Shown piece after piece: positions 42,614-52,198 of a stretch of DNA of 64,000 nucleotides (position 1 is the first letter of the stretch; the number at the start of each line of letters is the position of its first letter). Under the pieces are notes generated by a model. The model had not been told where the DNA came from. It worked only from the letters and a program-made list of their open reading frames with translations, and made no database searches. Source of the stretch: Bog-473 sp963737745 (GTDB taxonomy: Bacteria; Actinomycetota; Acidimicrobiia; Acidimicrobiales; RAAP-2); contig CAVTTR010000005.1 of NCBI GenBank assembly GCA_963737745.1, forward strand, positions 225,880 through 289,879, written 5' to 3'. The translations under genes and the position numbers were made by a program.

Positions 42614-43450
42614 CTATCGCCGCGCGCCGCGGGTGCGGCGCCGGCGGACGATCATCGAATCGGACTTCTTGTTGCGGGACCGGGTGCGACCCTCGGACTT
42701 GCCCCACGGCGAGACCGGGTGGCGCCCTCCGGAGGACTTGCCTTCTCCACCACCAAGCGGGTGGTCGACCGGGTTCATGGCCACGCCCCGGGTCTGGGGG
42801 CGCTTGCCCTTCCAGCGGTTGCGACCGGCCTTCCCGATTTTGATGAGCTCGGCTTCGGCGTTGCCGACAACGCCGAGCGTGCCCCGGCAATCAATCGAGA
42901 CGCGGCGCATTTCGGTCGAAGGCAGACGGAGCGTGGCGAATGGGCCGTCCTTGGCCACAAGCTGAATGCTCATGCCGGCGCCCCGGGCCATCTTTCCCCC
43001 GCCGCCGGGCCGTAGCTCGACGTTGTGGATGGTCGAGCCGACCGGGATGTAGCGCAGGGGTAGCGCGTTGCCGGGACGAATGTCCGCCCCTTGGCCGCTC
43101 TGGACCTTGTCGTCGACCTTGAGGCCGGCCGGAGCCAGGATGTAGCGCTTCTCACCATCGGCATAGTGCAGAAGGGCGATCCGAGCATTGCGATTGGGGT
43201 CGTACTCAATGGCCGCAACGCGGGCCGGAACCCCGTCCTTGTTCCGGCGGAAGTCGATGATCCGGTACTGCTGCTTGTGGCCGCCACCGCGGTGGCGGGC
43301 CGTCTTGCGGCCGTGGTTGTTGCGCCCTCCCGATCCGGGGTTGGGGGCCAGCAACGACTTTTCGGGATGGTCGCGGGTGATCTCGGCGAAGTCCGAGACC
43401 GTCTGGAAGCGACGACCGGGGCTGGTTGGTTTGCGTGAGCGAAGTGGCAT
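42614..43450 (-). CDS. rplB: Ribosomal protein L2
   Basis: 278 residues: KPTSPGRRFQTVSDFAEIT, GRNNHGRKTARHRGGGHKQQYR, the peptidyl-transferase-centre region GVAMNPVDHPLGGGEGKSSGG and the C-terminal RTRSRNKKSDSMIVRRRR. Needed for subunit joining and peptidyl transfer. 17 bases after rplW. Confidence 0.98.
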   Translation of the reverse strand: MPLRSRKPTSPGRRFQTVSDFAEITRDHPEKSLLAPNPGSGGRNNHGRKTARHRGGGHKQQYRIIDFRRNKDGVPARVAAIEYDPNRNARIALLHYADGEKRYILAPAGLKVDDKVQSGQGADIRPGNALPLRYIPVGSTIHNVELRPGGGGKMARGAGMSIQLVAKDGPFATLRLPSTEMRRVSIDCRGTLGVVGNAEAELIKIGKAGRNRWKGKRPQTRGVAMNPVDHPLGGGEGKSSGGRHPVSPWGKSEGRTRSRNKKSDSMIVRRRRTRGARR

Positions 43451-43467
43451 AGAAGGCGATCCTGTGA

Positions 43468-43758
43468 TCAGCGATCGAAGAGATCGATGGAGTCGTCGGG
43501 ATGGAGGGTGACGATGGCGCGCTTTGTGTTCGGGCGGTGGCCCTTGATGTTGGTGCGCCGGTTGCGCGTCGACTTACCCTTGCGGTTGAGCGTGTTGACG
43601 TTGGTCACGCGCACGTTGAAGGCCTGCTCCACGGCGTGGCGCACGTCGATTTTGGTGGCACCGGGATCCACAATGAAGACGTACACGTTCTTGTCCATGA
43701 GCCCGTAGCTCTTCTCTGACACCACGGGCCGGATGAGCACTGACATGGCATCACGCAT
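43468..43758 (-). CDS. rplW: Ribosomal protein L23
   Basis: 96 residues from the ATG at 43758: MRDAMSVLIRPVVSEKSYGLMD matches the family start M(x)DPRDVIIRPVVSEKS in spacing. AVEQAFNVRVTNVNTLNRKGK and KGHRPNTKRAIVTL follow. It docks trigger factor and SRP at the tunnel exit. Its start overlaps the reconstructed rplD stop. As sequenced, rplD and rplW fall in one open frame only because of an rplD indel; they are separate genes. Confidence 0.95.
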   Translation of the reverse strand: MRDAMSVLIRPVVSEKSYGLMDKNVYVFIVDPGATKIDVRHAVEQAFNVRVTNVNTLNRKGKSTRNRRTNIKGHRPNTKRAIVTLHPDDSIDLFDR

Positions 43759-44545
43759 CGGCGTCGGCCTCCTCGGTGGTCGGGGCAGCGGCGACCGCTG
43801 GCGTCTCGACCGCAGGCTCGGCCTCCACCTCGGTGGCGGACGCCGCCGCGTGGGTGAGGCGGCGGCGGCAAAGGCGTCGGCGCCGGGCAGCGTGCGATCG
43901 GAGAAGACGATCCAGTCACTTCGCAGCACGTCGTGGGCCGACAGCTGGCTGAACGAGGTCGTGGTCACGTGCGGCAGGTTGGCGAACGAGCGGCCGGCGA
44001 TGGTCTCGTCGGCGGCCAGCACCACCAGGACGGTGCCGGTGATCTCGAGGTTGGTGAGGGCGGACACCGCATCCTTGGTCTTCGGGCCCTCCCAGCCCCA
44101 CTCGTCGACCAGGGCCACCCGGTCGCTGGCCGCCCGGTCGCTGAGGGCGGAGAGGAGGGCGAGACGCACCATCTTCTTGGGCGTGTGCTGCTTGTAGCTG
44201 CGGGGCTTCGGGCCGAGTGCGATGCCGCCCCCACTCATGGAGGGTGAGCGGCTCGAACCCTGACGGGCCCGGCCGGTGCCCTTTTGGGCAAAGGGCTTGG
44301 CCCCGCCCCCGCGGACCTCGGATCGGGTCTTGGTCGATTGGGTCCCGGCCCGGATGGAGGCCAGTTGGGCCGTGACCACTTGGTGCAGCACGGCCACATT
44401 GGGCTCAATGCCGAAGATCGAAGGCTCTAAGTCGACCGAGCCCAACTCGTCGCCGGCCACGTTGCGCCGCGTGACGGTGCGGGTGACCGGAGCCGGGACG
44501 CTCCTTCTTGACCGGGCCGCGGATCACCGTCTCGGTGATGGTCAT
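43751..44545 (-). CDS. rplD: Ribosomal protein L4 (two compensating indels) with an acidic tail
   Basis: The core reads NVAVLHQVVTAQLASIRAGTQSTKTR, KGTGRARQGSSRSPSMSGGGIALGP and ALLSALSDRAA, ending FSDRTLPGADAF. The ATG at 44545 overlaps the rplC stop (ATGA) and starts MTITETVIRGPVKKE. One extra base near 44500 breaks the frame, which resumes VPAPVTRTVTRRNVAGDELG. Near 43860-43870 one base is missing from a GCC run; the restored frame gives LTHAAASATEVEAEPAVET and stops at 43751 after EEADADA. The span is then exactly 3n, about 264 residues. L4 also controls the S10 operon in E. coli. Confidence 0.88.
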
Positions 44546-45201
44546 CGGGACCCTCCTGGCTTGATGGTCGCCTTCACCGAATCCCGCAGGACGACGACCG
44601 TGCCGCGGGCCCCGGGAACGGCCCCTTTGACCAGGACCAGCTGGCGCTCGGGGTCGGCGGAGATCACTTGGAGGTTGAGGGCGGTCACTTGCTTGCCGCC
44701 CATCTGCCCAGCCATGCGGGTTCCCTTGAACACCCGAGAAGGGGTGGCACAGGCGCCGATGGAGCCGGGGACACGGTGGCTCTTGTGGTTACCGTGCGAT
44801 GCGCCCTGACCCTTGAAGTTGTGGCGCTTCATGCCTCCGGCGAATCCCTTGCCCTTGCTGACGGCGATGGCATCGACCCGGTCGCCGGCCGTCCACACAT
44901 CGGCCGCCAACTCCTGGCCCACGCTGAACTCGGCCACGTCGTCGAGGCGTAGCTCCACCAGTCCGCGCCCGGGCTCGACGCTGGCCTTGGCGTAGTGCCC
45001 CATCTGGGGCTTGGTGAGGGTGGAGGCCCGCCGGAACCCCCAGGTCACCTGCAGGGCAGAGTACCCATCGGACTCGACCGTCTTGACCTGGACCACGCGC
45101 ACAGGCGCGACTTTCAGCACCGTCACCGGAATGGCGCGGTGCTGCTCGTCCCAGACCTGGGTCATGCCGACCTTCTCGCCGACGATCGCCTTGCTTGCCA
45201 C
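44542..45201 (-). CDS. rplC: Ribosomal protein L3
   Basis: About 219 residues from the GTG at 45201 (GGGAG nine bases upstream): ASKAIVGEKVGMTQVWDEQ, then SKGKGFAGGMKRHNFKGQGASHGNHKSHRVPGS-type core (seen as KGKGFAGGMKRHNFKG and GASHGNHKSHRVPGSIG) and GTRMAGQMGGKQVTALNL. It binds near the peptidyl transferase centre. It is separated from rpsJ by 243 bases that carry a large hairpin. Confidence 0.97.
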   Translation of the reverse strand: MASKAIVGEKVGMTQVWDEQHRAIPVTVLKVAPVRVVQVKTVESDGYSALQVTWGFRRASTLTKPQMGHYAKASVEPGRGLVELRLDDVAEFSVGQELAADVWTAGDRVDAIAVSKGKGFAGGMKRHNFKGQGASHGNHKSHRVPGSIGACATPSRVFKGTRMAGQMGGKQVTALNLQVISADPERQLVLVKGAVPGARGTVVVLRDSVKATIKPGGSR

Positions 45202-45240
45202 GTGTCTTTTCTCCCTGCGCTGCCCACGGCTTCCCGTGCG

Positions 45241-45295
45241 CACGCCAACGCTCCGCCCGGGAATCCCGAGCGGAGCGCTCGAATGGTTTGGCGTG
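45241..45295 (-). promoter_or_regulatory. Large hairpin in the rpsJ-rplC leader
   Basis: An outer 8-bp stem CACGCCAA/TTGGCGTG (45241-45248 with 45288-45295) encloses an inner stem CGCTCCGC/GCGGAGCG (45249-45256 with 45270-45277), which itself encloses CGGGA/TCCCG. A one-sided ten-base bulge separates the stems. It ends 40 bases before the rplC start. No T-run follows, so an attenuator or protein-binding leader is more likely than a simple terminator. Confidence 0.7.
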
Positions 45296-45444
45296 AGGTA
45301 CCGGTGCATACCGGCGTTCACGCACTTCTGTTGTAGAGGACGGCGCCGGAGGCGCCATCGGGTGCCAAATCGGCCCGTGCGACGTTACACCACACGAGCC
45401 CTGCTCTGCCAGGCGTATGGCCTGGATCGAGCGGTGAAGCTGGA

Positions 45445-45771
45445 TTAGGCGGTTTGAATCTTTATTTCAATGTCGACGCCGGCCGGCAGGTCGAGGCGCT
45501 GAAGCGAATCGACCGTCTTGGGCGTGTGCTCGACGATGTCCACCAAGCGCTTGTGCACCCGCATTTCGAAGTGCTCGCGGGAGTCCTTGTACTTGTGTGG
45601 CGAACGAATCACCGTGTAACGGTGCTTGTCCGTCGGCAACGGGATGGGACCCAGGACCTTGGCCTGGGTCCGCAACACCGTCTGCACGATCTTCTCGGTC
45701 GACTGATCGAGGATCTCGTGGTCATAGGCCTTGAGCCGTATGCGAATCTTCTGCTTGGGGCCGTCAGCCAT
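45445..45771 (-). CDS. rpsJ: Ribosomal protein S10
   Basis: 108 residues: QKIRIRLKAYDHEILDQSTEKIV, GPIPLPTDKHRYTVIRSPHKYKDSREHFEMR and DIVEHTPKTVDSLQRLDLPAGVDIEIKI. S10 is also NusE, a transcription antitermination partner. It follows tuf by 33 bases. Confidence 0.98.
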   Translation of the reverse strand: MADGPKQKIRIRLKAYDHEILDQSTEKIVQTVLRTQAKVLGPIPLPTDKHRYTVIRSPHKYKDSREHFEMRVHKRLVDIVEHTPKTVDSLQRLDLPAGVDIEIKIQTA

Positions 45772-45804
45772 GGTGCCTGCTCTCGTTCCGTTACGTCTCG
45801 GGTG

Positions 45805-46993
<1,189 letters not shown>

Positions 46994-47040
46994 CGCCGTA
47001 ACTACTCCCTGATATCGGACGGGACCCCCATGGGCCCGCC

Positions 47041-47112
47041 GCGGCGACTGAACGCCGCTGTTGTGTCTCTTGTCTGCTTGTGCGAACTGTTGCCGGAGCC
47101 CTGGGCCCCGGC
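47041..47112 (-). promoter_or_regulatory. Two hairpins in the fusA-tuf gap
   Basis: GCCGG-A-GCC, loop, GGC-C-CCGGC (47092-47112) starts at the last base of the fusA stop codon. GCGGCG, six bases, CGCCGC (47041-47058) follows. Neither has a T-run. The gap is 118 bases and carries no gene. They could dampen or adjust tuf expression relative to fusA. Confidence 0.4.
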
Positions 47113-49215
47113 TACTCCCCGTGGGCCCGGGCGATGATCTCCTTGGCGATCGACTCGGGCACCTGATTGTAAGAGTGGAACTGCATCGTGTACGTGGCGC
47201 GACCCTGGGTGCGCGAACGCAGGTCAGTAGAGTAGCCGAACATATCGGCCAACGGTACCTGCGCCTTGACCACGTGGCTGCGTGCCCTGCTGCTCCATGC
47301 CATCCATCCTGCCCCGGCGGGAGGAGAGGTCGCCGGTGACCGCGCCCACGAAGTCGTCGGGCACCGTCACGGTGACCGCCATGACCGGCTCGAGCAGGAC
47401 CGGGCTGGCCGCCCGGAGCGCCTTCTTGATCGCCATCGAACCGGCGATCTTGAAGGCCATTTCCGAGGAGTCGACGTCGTGGTAGGAGCCATAGGTCAAC
47501 ATGACCCGGACATCCACCGTCGGGTAACCGGCCAGGACGCCCGAGGTCAGGGCCTCCTGGATTCCGGCGTCGACCGAGGGGATGTACTCCTTGGGGATCA
47601 CGCCGCCGCTGATCTTGTCGATGAACTCGTAACCCCCACCGGGGCCGGTCGGCTCGACACTGATGACCACGTGGCCGTACTGGCCCCGGCCACCGGTCTG
47701 GCGGACGTACTTCTCTTCGATCTTCTCCACCGGCTTGCGGATGGTCTCGCGGTAGGCCACCTGGGGCTTGCCCACGTTGGCGTCCACGCTGAACTCGCGC
47801 AGCATCCGGTCGACCAGGACCTCGAGGTGGAGCTCGCCCATGCCCGAGATGACGGTCTGCCCGGTCTCCTCGTCGGAGCGGACGCGGAAGGTCGGGTCCT
47901 CCTCGCTGAGCGAGTAGAGGGCCTTGGACAGCTTGTCCTGGTCGGCCTTGGTCTTGGGCTCCACGGCCACGTGGATGACCGGCTCGGGGAACTCGAGCGC
48001 CTCGAGCACGATGGGGTGGCCCGGGTCGCACAGGGTGTCACCGGTGGTGGTGTTCTTGAGGCCGACCACGGCCATGATGTCGCCGGCGAAGATGGCGTCC
48101 TTGTCGACCCGGTCGTTGGCGTGCATCTGGAGGATGCGGCCGACCCGCTCCTTCTTGTCCTTGGTCGAGTTCAAGACCGCGGAGCCCTTGGTCAGCGTGC
48201 CCGAGTAGACCCGGATGTAGGTCAGCTTCCCCACGTAGGGGTCGGTCGTGACTTTGAAGGCCAGGGCGGAGAAGGCCTCGGAGTCGTCGGCCTTGCGCTC
48301 CAATGTCTCTTCGGGGTGGTTGGGCCGGATGCCCTCGGTCGGAGGCAGGTCGAGCGGGCTGGGCAGGTAGTCGACGACGGCGTCGAGCATCGGCTGGACG
48401 CCCTTGTTCTTGAAGGCCGAACCGCACAGCACGGGCACCACTTCGGCGGCCAGCGTGGCCGTGCGCAGGGCACGGCGCAGGTCGTCGGCGGTGATCGGCT
48501 CTTCGGCCAGGTACTTCTCCATGATGACGTCGTCGAAGTTGGAGACGACGTCGATGAGCTGGTGACGGGCGTCCTCGGCGTCGGCGGCCATGGCCTCGGG
48601 GATGTCGGTGACCTCCCACTCCTCGCCCATGTCGTTGGCCCAGACCAGGGCCTTGCATGCTCGAGCAGGTCGATGACGCCTGACGAACTCGGACTCCGAC
48701 CCGATGGGCAGCTGGGTCACGGCCGGCAGCGCGTCCAGGCGGTCCCGGATCATGTCGACCGTGCGCTCGAAGTCGGCGCCGATGCGGTCCATCTTGTTGA
48801 CGAAGCAGATGCGGGGCACGTGGTACTTGTTGGCCTGGCGCCACACCGTCTCGGTCTGCGGCTCCACGCCGGCCACGGCGTCGAAGACGGCCACGGCGCC
48901 GTCGAGGACGCGCAGCGAGCGCTCCACCTCGACGGTGAAGTCCACGTGGCCCGGGGTGTCGATGATGTTGATCCAGTTGTCGCGCCATTTGCAGGTGGTG
49001 GCGGCCGAGGTGATGGTGATGCCACGCTCCTGCTCCTGCACCATCCAGTCCATGGTGGCCGCGCCCTCGTGGACCTCGCCGATCTTGTAGTTGCGGCCGG
49101 TGTAATAGAGGATCCGCTCGGTCGTGGTGGTTTTGCCCGCGTCGATGTGGGCCATGATCCCGATGTTGCGGGTCTTGGCCAGGGGGAAATCGCGGGTGGG
49201 GAGGGCGTCAGCCAT
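47112..49215 (-). CDS. fusA: Elongation factor G (frameshifts near the C-terminus and inside)
   Basis: The start MADALPTRDFPLAKTRNIGIMAHIDAGKTTTTERILYYTG is normal EF-G with the G1 loop. DTPGHVDFTVEVERSLRVLDGAV, NKMDRIGADF and later domains follow. The last part, VVKAQVPLADMFGYSTDLRS ... YNQVPESIAKEIIARAHGE, lies in another frame from about 47277 to 47112, so one extra base is inferred. At 48655-48690 about 13 residues (RRHRPARAC) replace the expected GVIDLLEH. That marks a pair of compensating indels. Reconstructed length is about 700, normal. It moves tRNA-mRNA during translocation. Confidence 0.94.
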
Positions 49216-49251
49216 GGTGCTGTGTGTTCCTTCGAATGGAGTTGCGGTCCA

Positions 49252-49722
49252 CTACCAGCGGTAGTGGGCGAATGCTTTGTTGGATTCCGCCATCTTGTGC
49301 ATGTCCTCACGGCGCTTGACTGCGGCGCCGATGTTGTTGGAGGCGTCCAGGATCTCGCCGGCCAGGCGCTCGGCCATGGTCTTTTCGCGGCGTTGGCGGG
49401 AGTAGGTGGTCAGCCAGCGAATGGCCAACGTGGTGGCCCGGCGGGGACGAACCTCGACCGGGACCTGGTAGGTGGCGCCACCGACCCGGCGGCTCTTCAC
49501 CTCGAGCTCGGGGCGGGTGTTCTCCACCGCGCGCTTGAGAGCGGCCACGGGGTCACCACCGGAGCGCTCCTGCACCAGGTCGAGGGCGCCGTAGACGATG
49601 CGCTCGGCCAGGGTCCGCTTGCCCCTCGAGAGGATCTTGTTGACGACCTGGGTGACCAGGACCGAGCGGTAGACCGGGTCCGGCGCCAATTCACGGCGGG
49701 TTGCTGGTCCGTTACGGGGCAT
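49252..49722 (-). CDS. rpsG: Ribosomal protein S7
   Basis: 156 residues: MPRNGPATRRELAPDPVYRSVLVTQVVNKIL, GKRTLAERIVYGAL, VKSRRVGGATYQVPVEVRPRR and NKAFAHYRW at the end. It nucleates the 30S head and in E. coli represses the str operon. Its start overlaps the rpsL stop by one base (TAATG). Confidence 0.98.
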   Translation of the reverse strand: MPRNGPATRRELAPDPVYRSVLVTQVVNKILSRGKRTLAERIVYGALDLVQERSGGDPVAALKRAVENTRPELEVKSRRVGGATYQVPVEVRPRRATTLAIRWLTTYSRQRREKTMAERLAGEILDASNNIGAAVKRREDMHKMAESNKAFAHYRW

Positions 49723-50093
49723 TAGGACTCCTTCTTGGCGCCGTAGCGACTGCGGGCTTGGCTGCGCTCACGGACACCGGAGGTGTCGAGCGCGCCCCGG
49801 ACCACCTTGTAGCGCACACCGGGCAGGTCCTTCACACGACCACCACGGACGAGGACGATGGAGTGCTCTTGCAGGTTGTGGCCCACACCGGGGATGTAGG
49901 CCGTGATCTCGACTCCCGAGGAGAGCCGGACGCGGGCCACCTTGCGCAGGGCCGAGTTCGGCTTCTTCGGGGTGGTGGTGTACACGCGCGTGCACACGCC
50001 CCGGCGCTGGGGCGCGCCCTTCAGGGCCGGGGTCTTGGTCTTTGTCACCTTGGCCTGACGTCCCTTGCGGACGAGCTGGGCGATTGTGGGCAC
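49722..50093 (-). CDS. rpsL: Ribosomal protein S12
   Basis: 123 residues: MPTIAQLVRKGRQAKVTKTKTPALKG, PQRRGVCTRVYTTTPKKPNSALRKVARV and VRGGRVKDLPGVRYKVVRGALD. The lysines in PKKPNSA and RVKDLPG, where streptomycin-resistance changes occur, are wild type. It starts with GTG and heads the str operon behind a promoter and a structured leader. Confidence 0.98.
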   Translation of the reverse strand: MPTIAQLVRKGRQAKVTKTKTPALKGAPQRRGVCTRVYTTTPKKPNSALRKVARVRLSSGVEITAYIPGVGHNLQEHSIVLVRGGRVKDLPGVRYKVVRGALDTSGVRERSQARSRYGAKKES

Positions 50094-50123
50094 GCGCTAC
50101 CTCTCGATACTGAAATGGTGAAT

Positions 50124-50166
50124 CCATGTGCGACGCGGTGACCGCGTAGGCCGAAGCCTCACATGG
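50124..50166 (-). ncRNA. Structured 5' leader of the rpsL operon (three-way junction)
   Basis: In the rpsL sense direction, CCAUGUG (50166-50160) pairs with CACAUGG (50130-50124). Inside it are AGGC-UUCG-GCCU, a classical C(UUCG)G tetraloop hairpin, and ACGCG-GUCAC-CGCGU. Only two bases (CG) at the junction are unpaired. The UUCG loop forms only on this strand. The structure begins about four bases after the predicted transcription start and ends 30 bases before the GTG. A role in autoregulation by S12 or S7, or in mRNA stability, is inferred. Confidence 0.75.
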
Positions 50167-50176
50167 CAGACGGAAG

Positions 50177-50205
50177 ATGATAGCCCGTGCCCCGGGGTCC
50201 GACAA
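50177..50205 (-). promoter_or_regulatory. rpsL-rpsG-fusA-tuf promoter
   Basis: On the minus strand TTGTCG (50205-50200), a 17-base spacer and TATCAT (50182-50177) fit a housekeeping promoter. The start site would be near 50170, a few bases before the structured leader. The rest of the 259-base divergent region holds only the plus-strand promoter at 50339. Confidence 0.75.
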
Positions 50206-50338
50206 TCGCGTCGGGCCAACGAGCTGCAACAACCGCCCTGCCATTGTAGCGGTCGCCGGGTCCTGCCCATCGCACGGCACCGGCGGACTCGCCGGCGCCG
50301 GCGGTGCCACCGGCTTCCGGCCGGGTGCTCGGGGGCGT

Positions 50339-50344
50339 TAGCCT
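50339..50344 (+). promoter_or_regulatory. -10 box (TAGCCT) of the carboxyltransferase gene, probably leaderless
   Basis: TAGCCT ends eight bases before the ATG at 50353, and no ribosome site lies between. Same box and spacing as before acpS. No convincing -35 box. Confidence 0.5.
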
Positions 50345-50352
50345 GCCCACCT

Positions 50353-51910
50353 ATGGAACATTCGATGGCTGAGCGTTTGACGGAGCTGGCGGAGCGCAAG
50401 GAACAGGCCTTGCACGCGGGCAGCGAGGCCTCGGTGGAGCGGCATCACTCCAAGGGCAAGATGACCGCCCGGGAGCGGATCGACTACCTCCTCGACGAGG
50501 GCTCGTTCCAGGAGCTCGACATGCTGGCCCGCCACCGGGCCCACGGCATGGGCCTGGAGGACAACCGCCCCTACACCGACGGCGTGGTCACCGGGTTCGG
50601 CACCATCGACGGCCGTCGGGTCTGCATCTTCAGCCAGGACTTCACCGTCTTCGGCGGTGCGCTCGGCGAGGTGTTCGCCGAGAAGATCCACAAGGTGATG
50701 GATCTGGCCGCCTCCACCGGGGTGCCCATGATCGGCCTCAACGACGGCGCCGGCGCCCGAATCCAGGAGGGAGTGGTCTCGCTCCACTCCTACGGGGGCA
50801 TCTTCCACCGCAACGTCGACCGCCTCGGGCGTCATCCCCCAGATCAGCGTGATCATGGGGCCCTGCGCCGGCGGGGCCGTCTACTCCCCGGCCATGACCG
50901 ACTTCATCTTCATGGTCCAGGGAACCTCGCACATGTTCATCACCGGCCCCGACGTGGTGAAGACCGTCACCGGCGAGGACGTCACCCTCGAAGAGCTCGG
51001 GGGCGCCATGAGCCACGCCACCAAGTCGGGCGTGGCCACCTTCGTCTCGCCCGACGAGAAGGCCTGCCTGGACGACGTCCGCCTCCTGCTCTCTTTCCTG
51101 CCCTCCAACAATCTCGAGGAGCCGCCCCGCGAGCTGACCGGTGACGAGCCCGACCGCCAGGTGCCCGAGTTGATCGACATCATGCCGGCCTCCCCCAACC
51201 AGCCCTACGACATGAAGAAGGTCATCGCCGCCGTCGTGGACAACGGGGACTACTTCGAGGTCCACCGGCATTGGGCCATGTCCATCACCTGCGGCTTCGC
51301 CCGCATGGACGGCCGAGTGGTGGGGATCGTGGGCAATCAGCCGGCCGTGCTGGCCGGCGTGCTCGACATCGACTCGTCGGAGAAGGCCTCGCGCTTCGTC
51401 CGGGTCTGCGACGCCTTCAATATTCCCCTCCTGACCTTCGTCGACGTGCCCGGCTTCATGCCCGGTACCGATCAGGAGTACGGGGGCATCATCCGCCACG
51501 GCGCCAAGCTCCTCTACGCCTATTGCGAGTCGACGGTGCCCCGCATCCAGATCATCACCCGTAAGGCCTACGGCGGGGCCTACGTCGTCATGAACTCCAA
51601 GTCGATCGGCGCCGACCTGGCCTTCGCCTGGCCCTCGGCCGAGTTGGCGGTGATGGGCCCCAACGGCGCCGTCGAGATCGTCTATCGCCGCGAGCTGGCC
51701 GAGGCGCCGGACCCGGCCGGCCGTCGGGCCGAGCTCATCGATGAATACACCGAGCGCTACGCCAATCCCTACATCGCGGCGGAACGGGGCTACATCGACG
51801 ACGTCATCTCGCCCGCCGACACCCGGGCCGTCATCTGCCGGAGCCTCGAGATGCTGGCCTCCAAGCACGAGGAGCTCCCCCGCCGCAAGCACGGCAACGT
51901 GCCGCTGTGA
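50353..51910 (+). CDS. Acyl-CoA (propionyl-CoA type) carboxylase, carboxyltransferase subunit (one frameshift)
   Basis: About 518 residues once repaired. The first part has GKMTARERIDYLLDEGSFQE, DGVVTGFGTIDGRRVCIFSQDFTVFGGALGE and GAGARIQEGV. The second has IMGPCAGGAVYSPAMTDF, FITGPDVVKTVTGE, VGNQPAVLAGVLDIDSSEKA, TFVDVPGFMPGTDQEY and AYGGAYVVM. The two meet at GGIFHRNV/ASGVIPQISV with one extra base near 50820 (span 3n+1). This is the biotin-dependent carboxyltransferase of propionyl/acetyl-CoA carboxylases, working with a biotinylated alpha subunit not present here. The gene symbol (pccB or accD type) is left open because substrate choice cannot be read reliably. Confidence 0.9.
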
Positions 51911-52198
51911 GCAAAGCGGCCAAGAAGGCAAGAAGGCCGAGAAGGCCGCGCTGGCCCAGACGGCCGACGCGGCGCAGATCCGGTCCCGGCCCTCGATCCG
52001 GCGCAGCTGGCCCTGCGGCCGCGGCCCGAGCCCAGTCCCGAGGTCATGGCGGTCATCGCCGCCGCGGCGCAGCTGGTCTGGCCCCAACCGGCCGCGCCCG
52101 AGGTGAAGAATCCGGTGCACGACGCCTGGCGCTTCAGCGGTCGCTGGTGGGCGCAGCCGATCAACTTGCGGCGCTCCCGACCTTGGGCGCGCCCCTGA
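51907..52198 (+). CDS. Small carboxylase-associated (epsilon-like) protein, two indels
   Basis: It starts with GTG overlapping the carboxyltransferase stop (GTGA). Reading across two missing bases (about 51929 and about 51988) gives a coherent protein of about 97 residues: KKAEKAALAQTADAAQ, then LDPAQLALRPRPEPSPEVMA, VIAAAAQLVWPQPAAP and HDAWRFSGRWWAQPINLRRS, stopping at 52198. The order (basic/Ala-rich head, EVMAVIAAAAQ helix, WR(F)SGRW end) resembles acyl-CoA carboxylase epsilon or OadG-like small subunits. This is a reconstruction; as sequenced no single frame covers it. Position and coupling support a carboxylase subunit. Confidence 0.5.

Noticed and set aside
43468..44460. A fused L4-L23 ribosomal protein
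   Set aside because: The fusion depends on a missing base in a GCC run. In the restored frame L4 stops at 43751 and L23 has its own conserved start at 43758.
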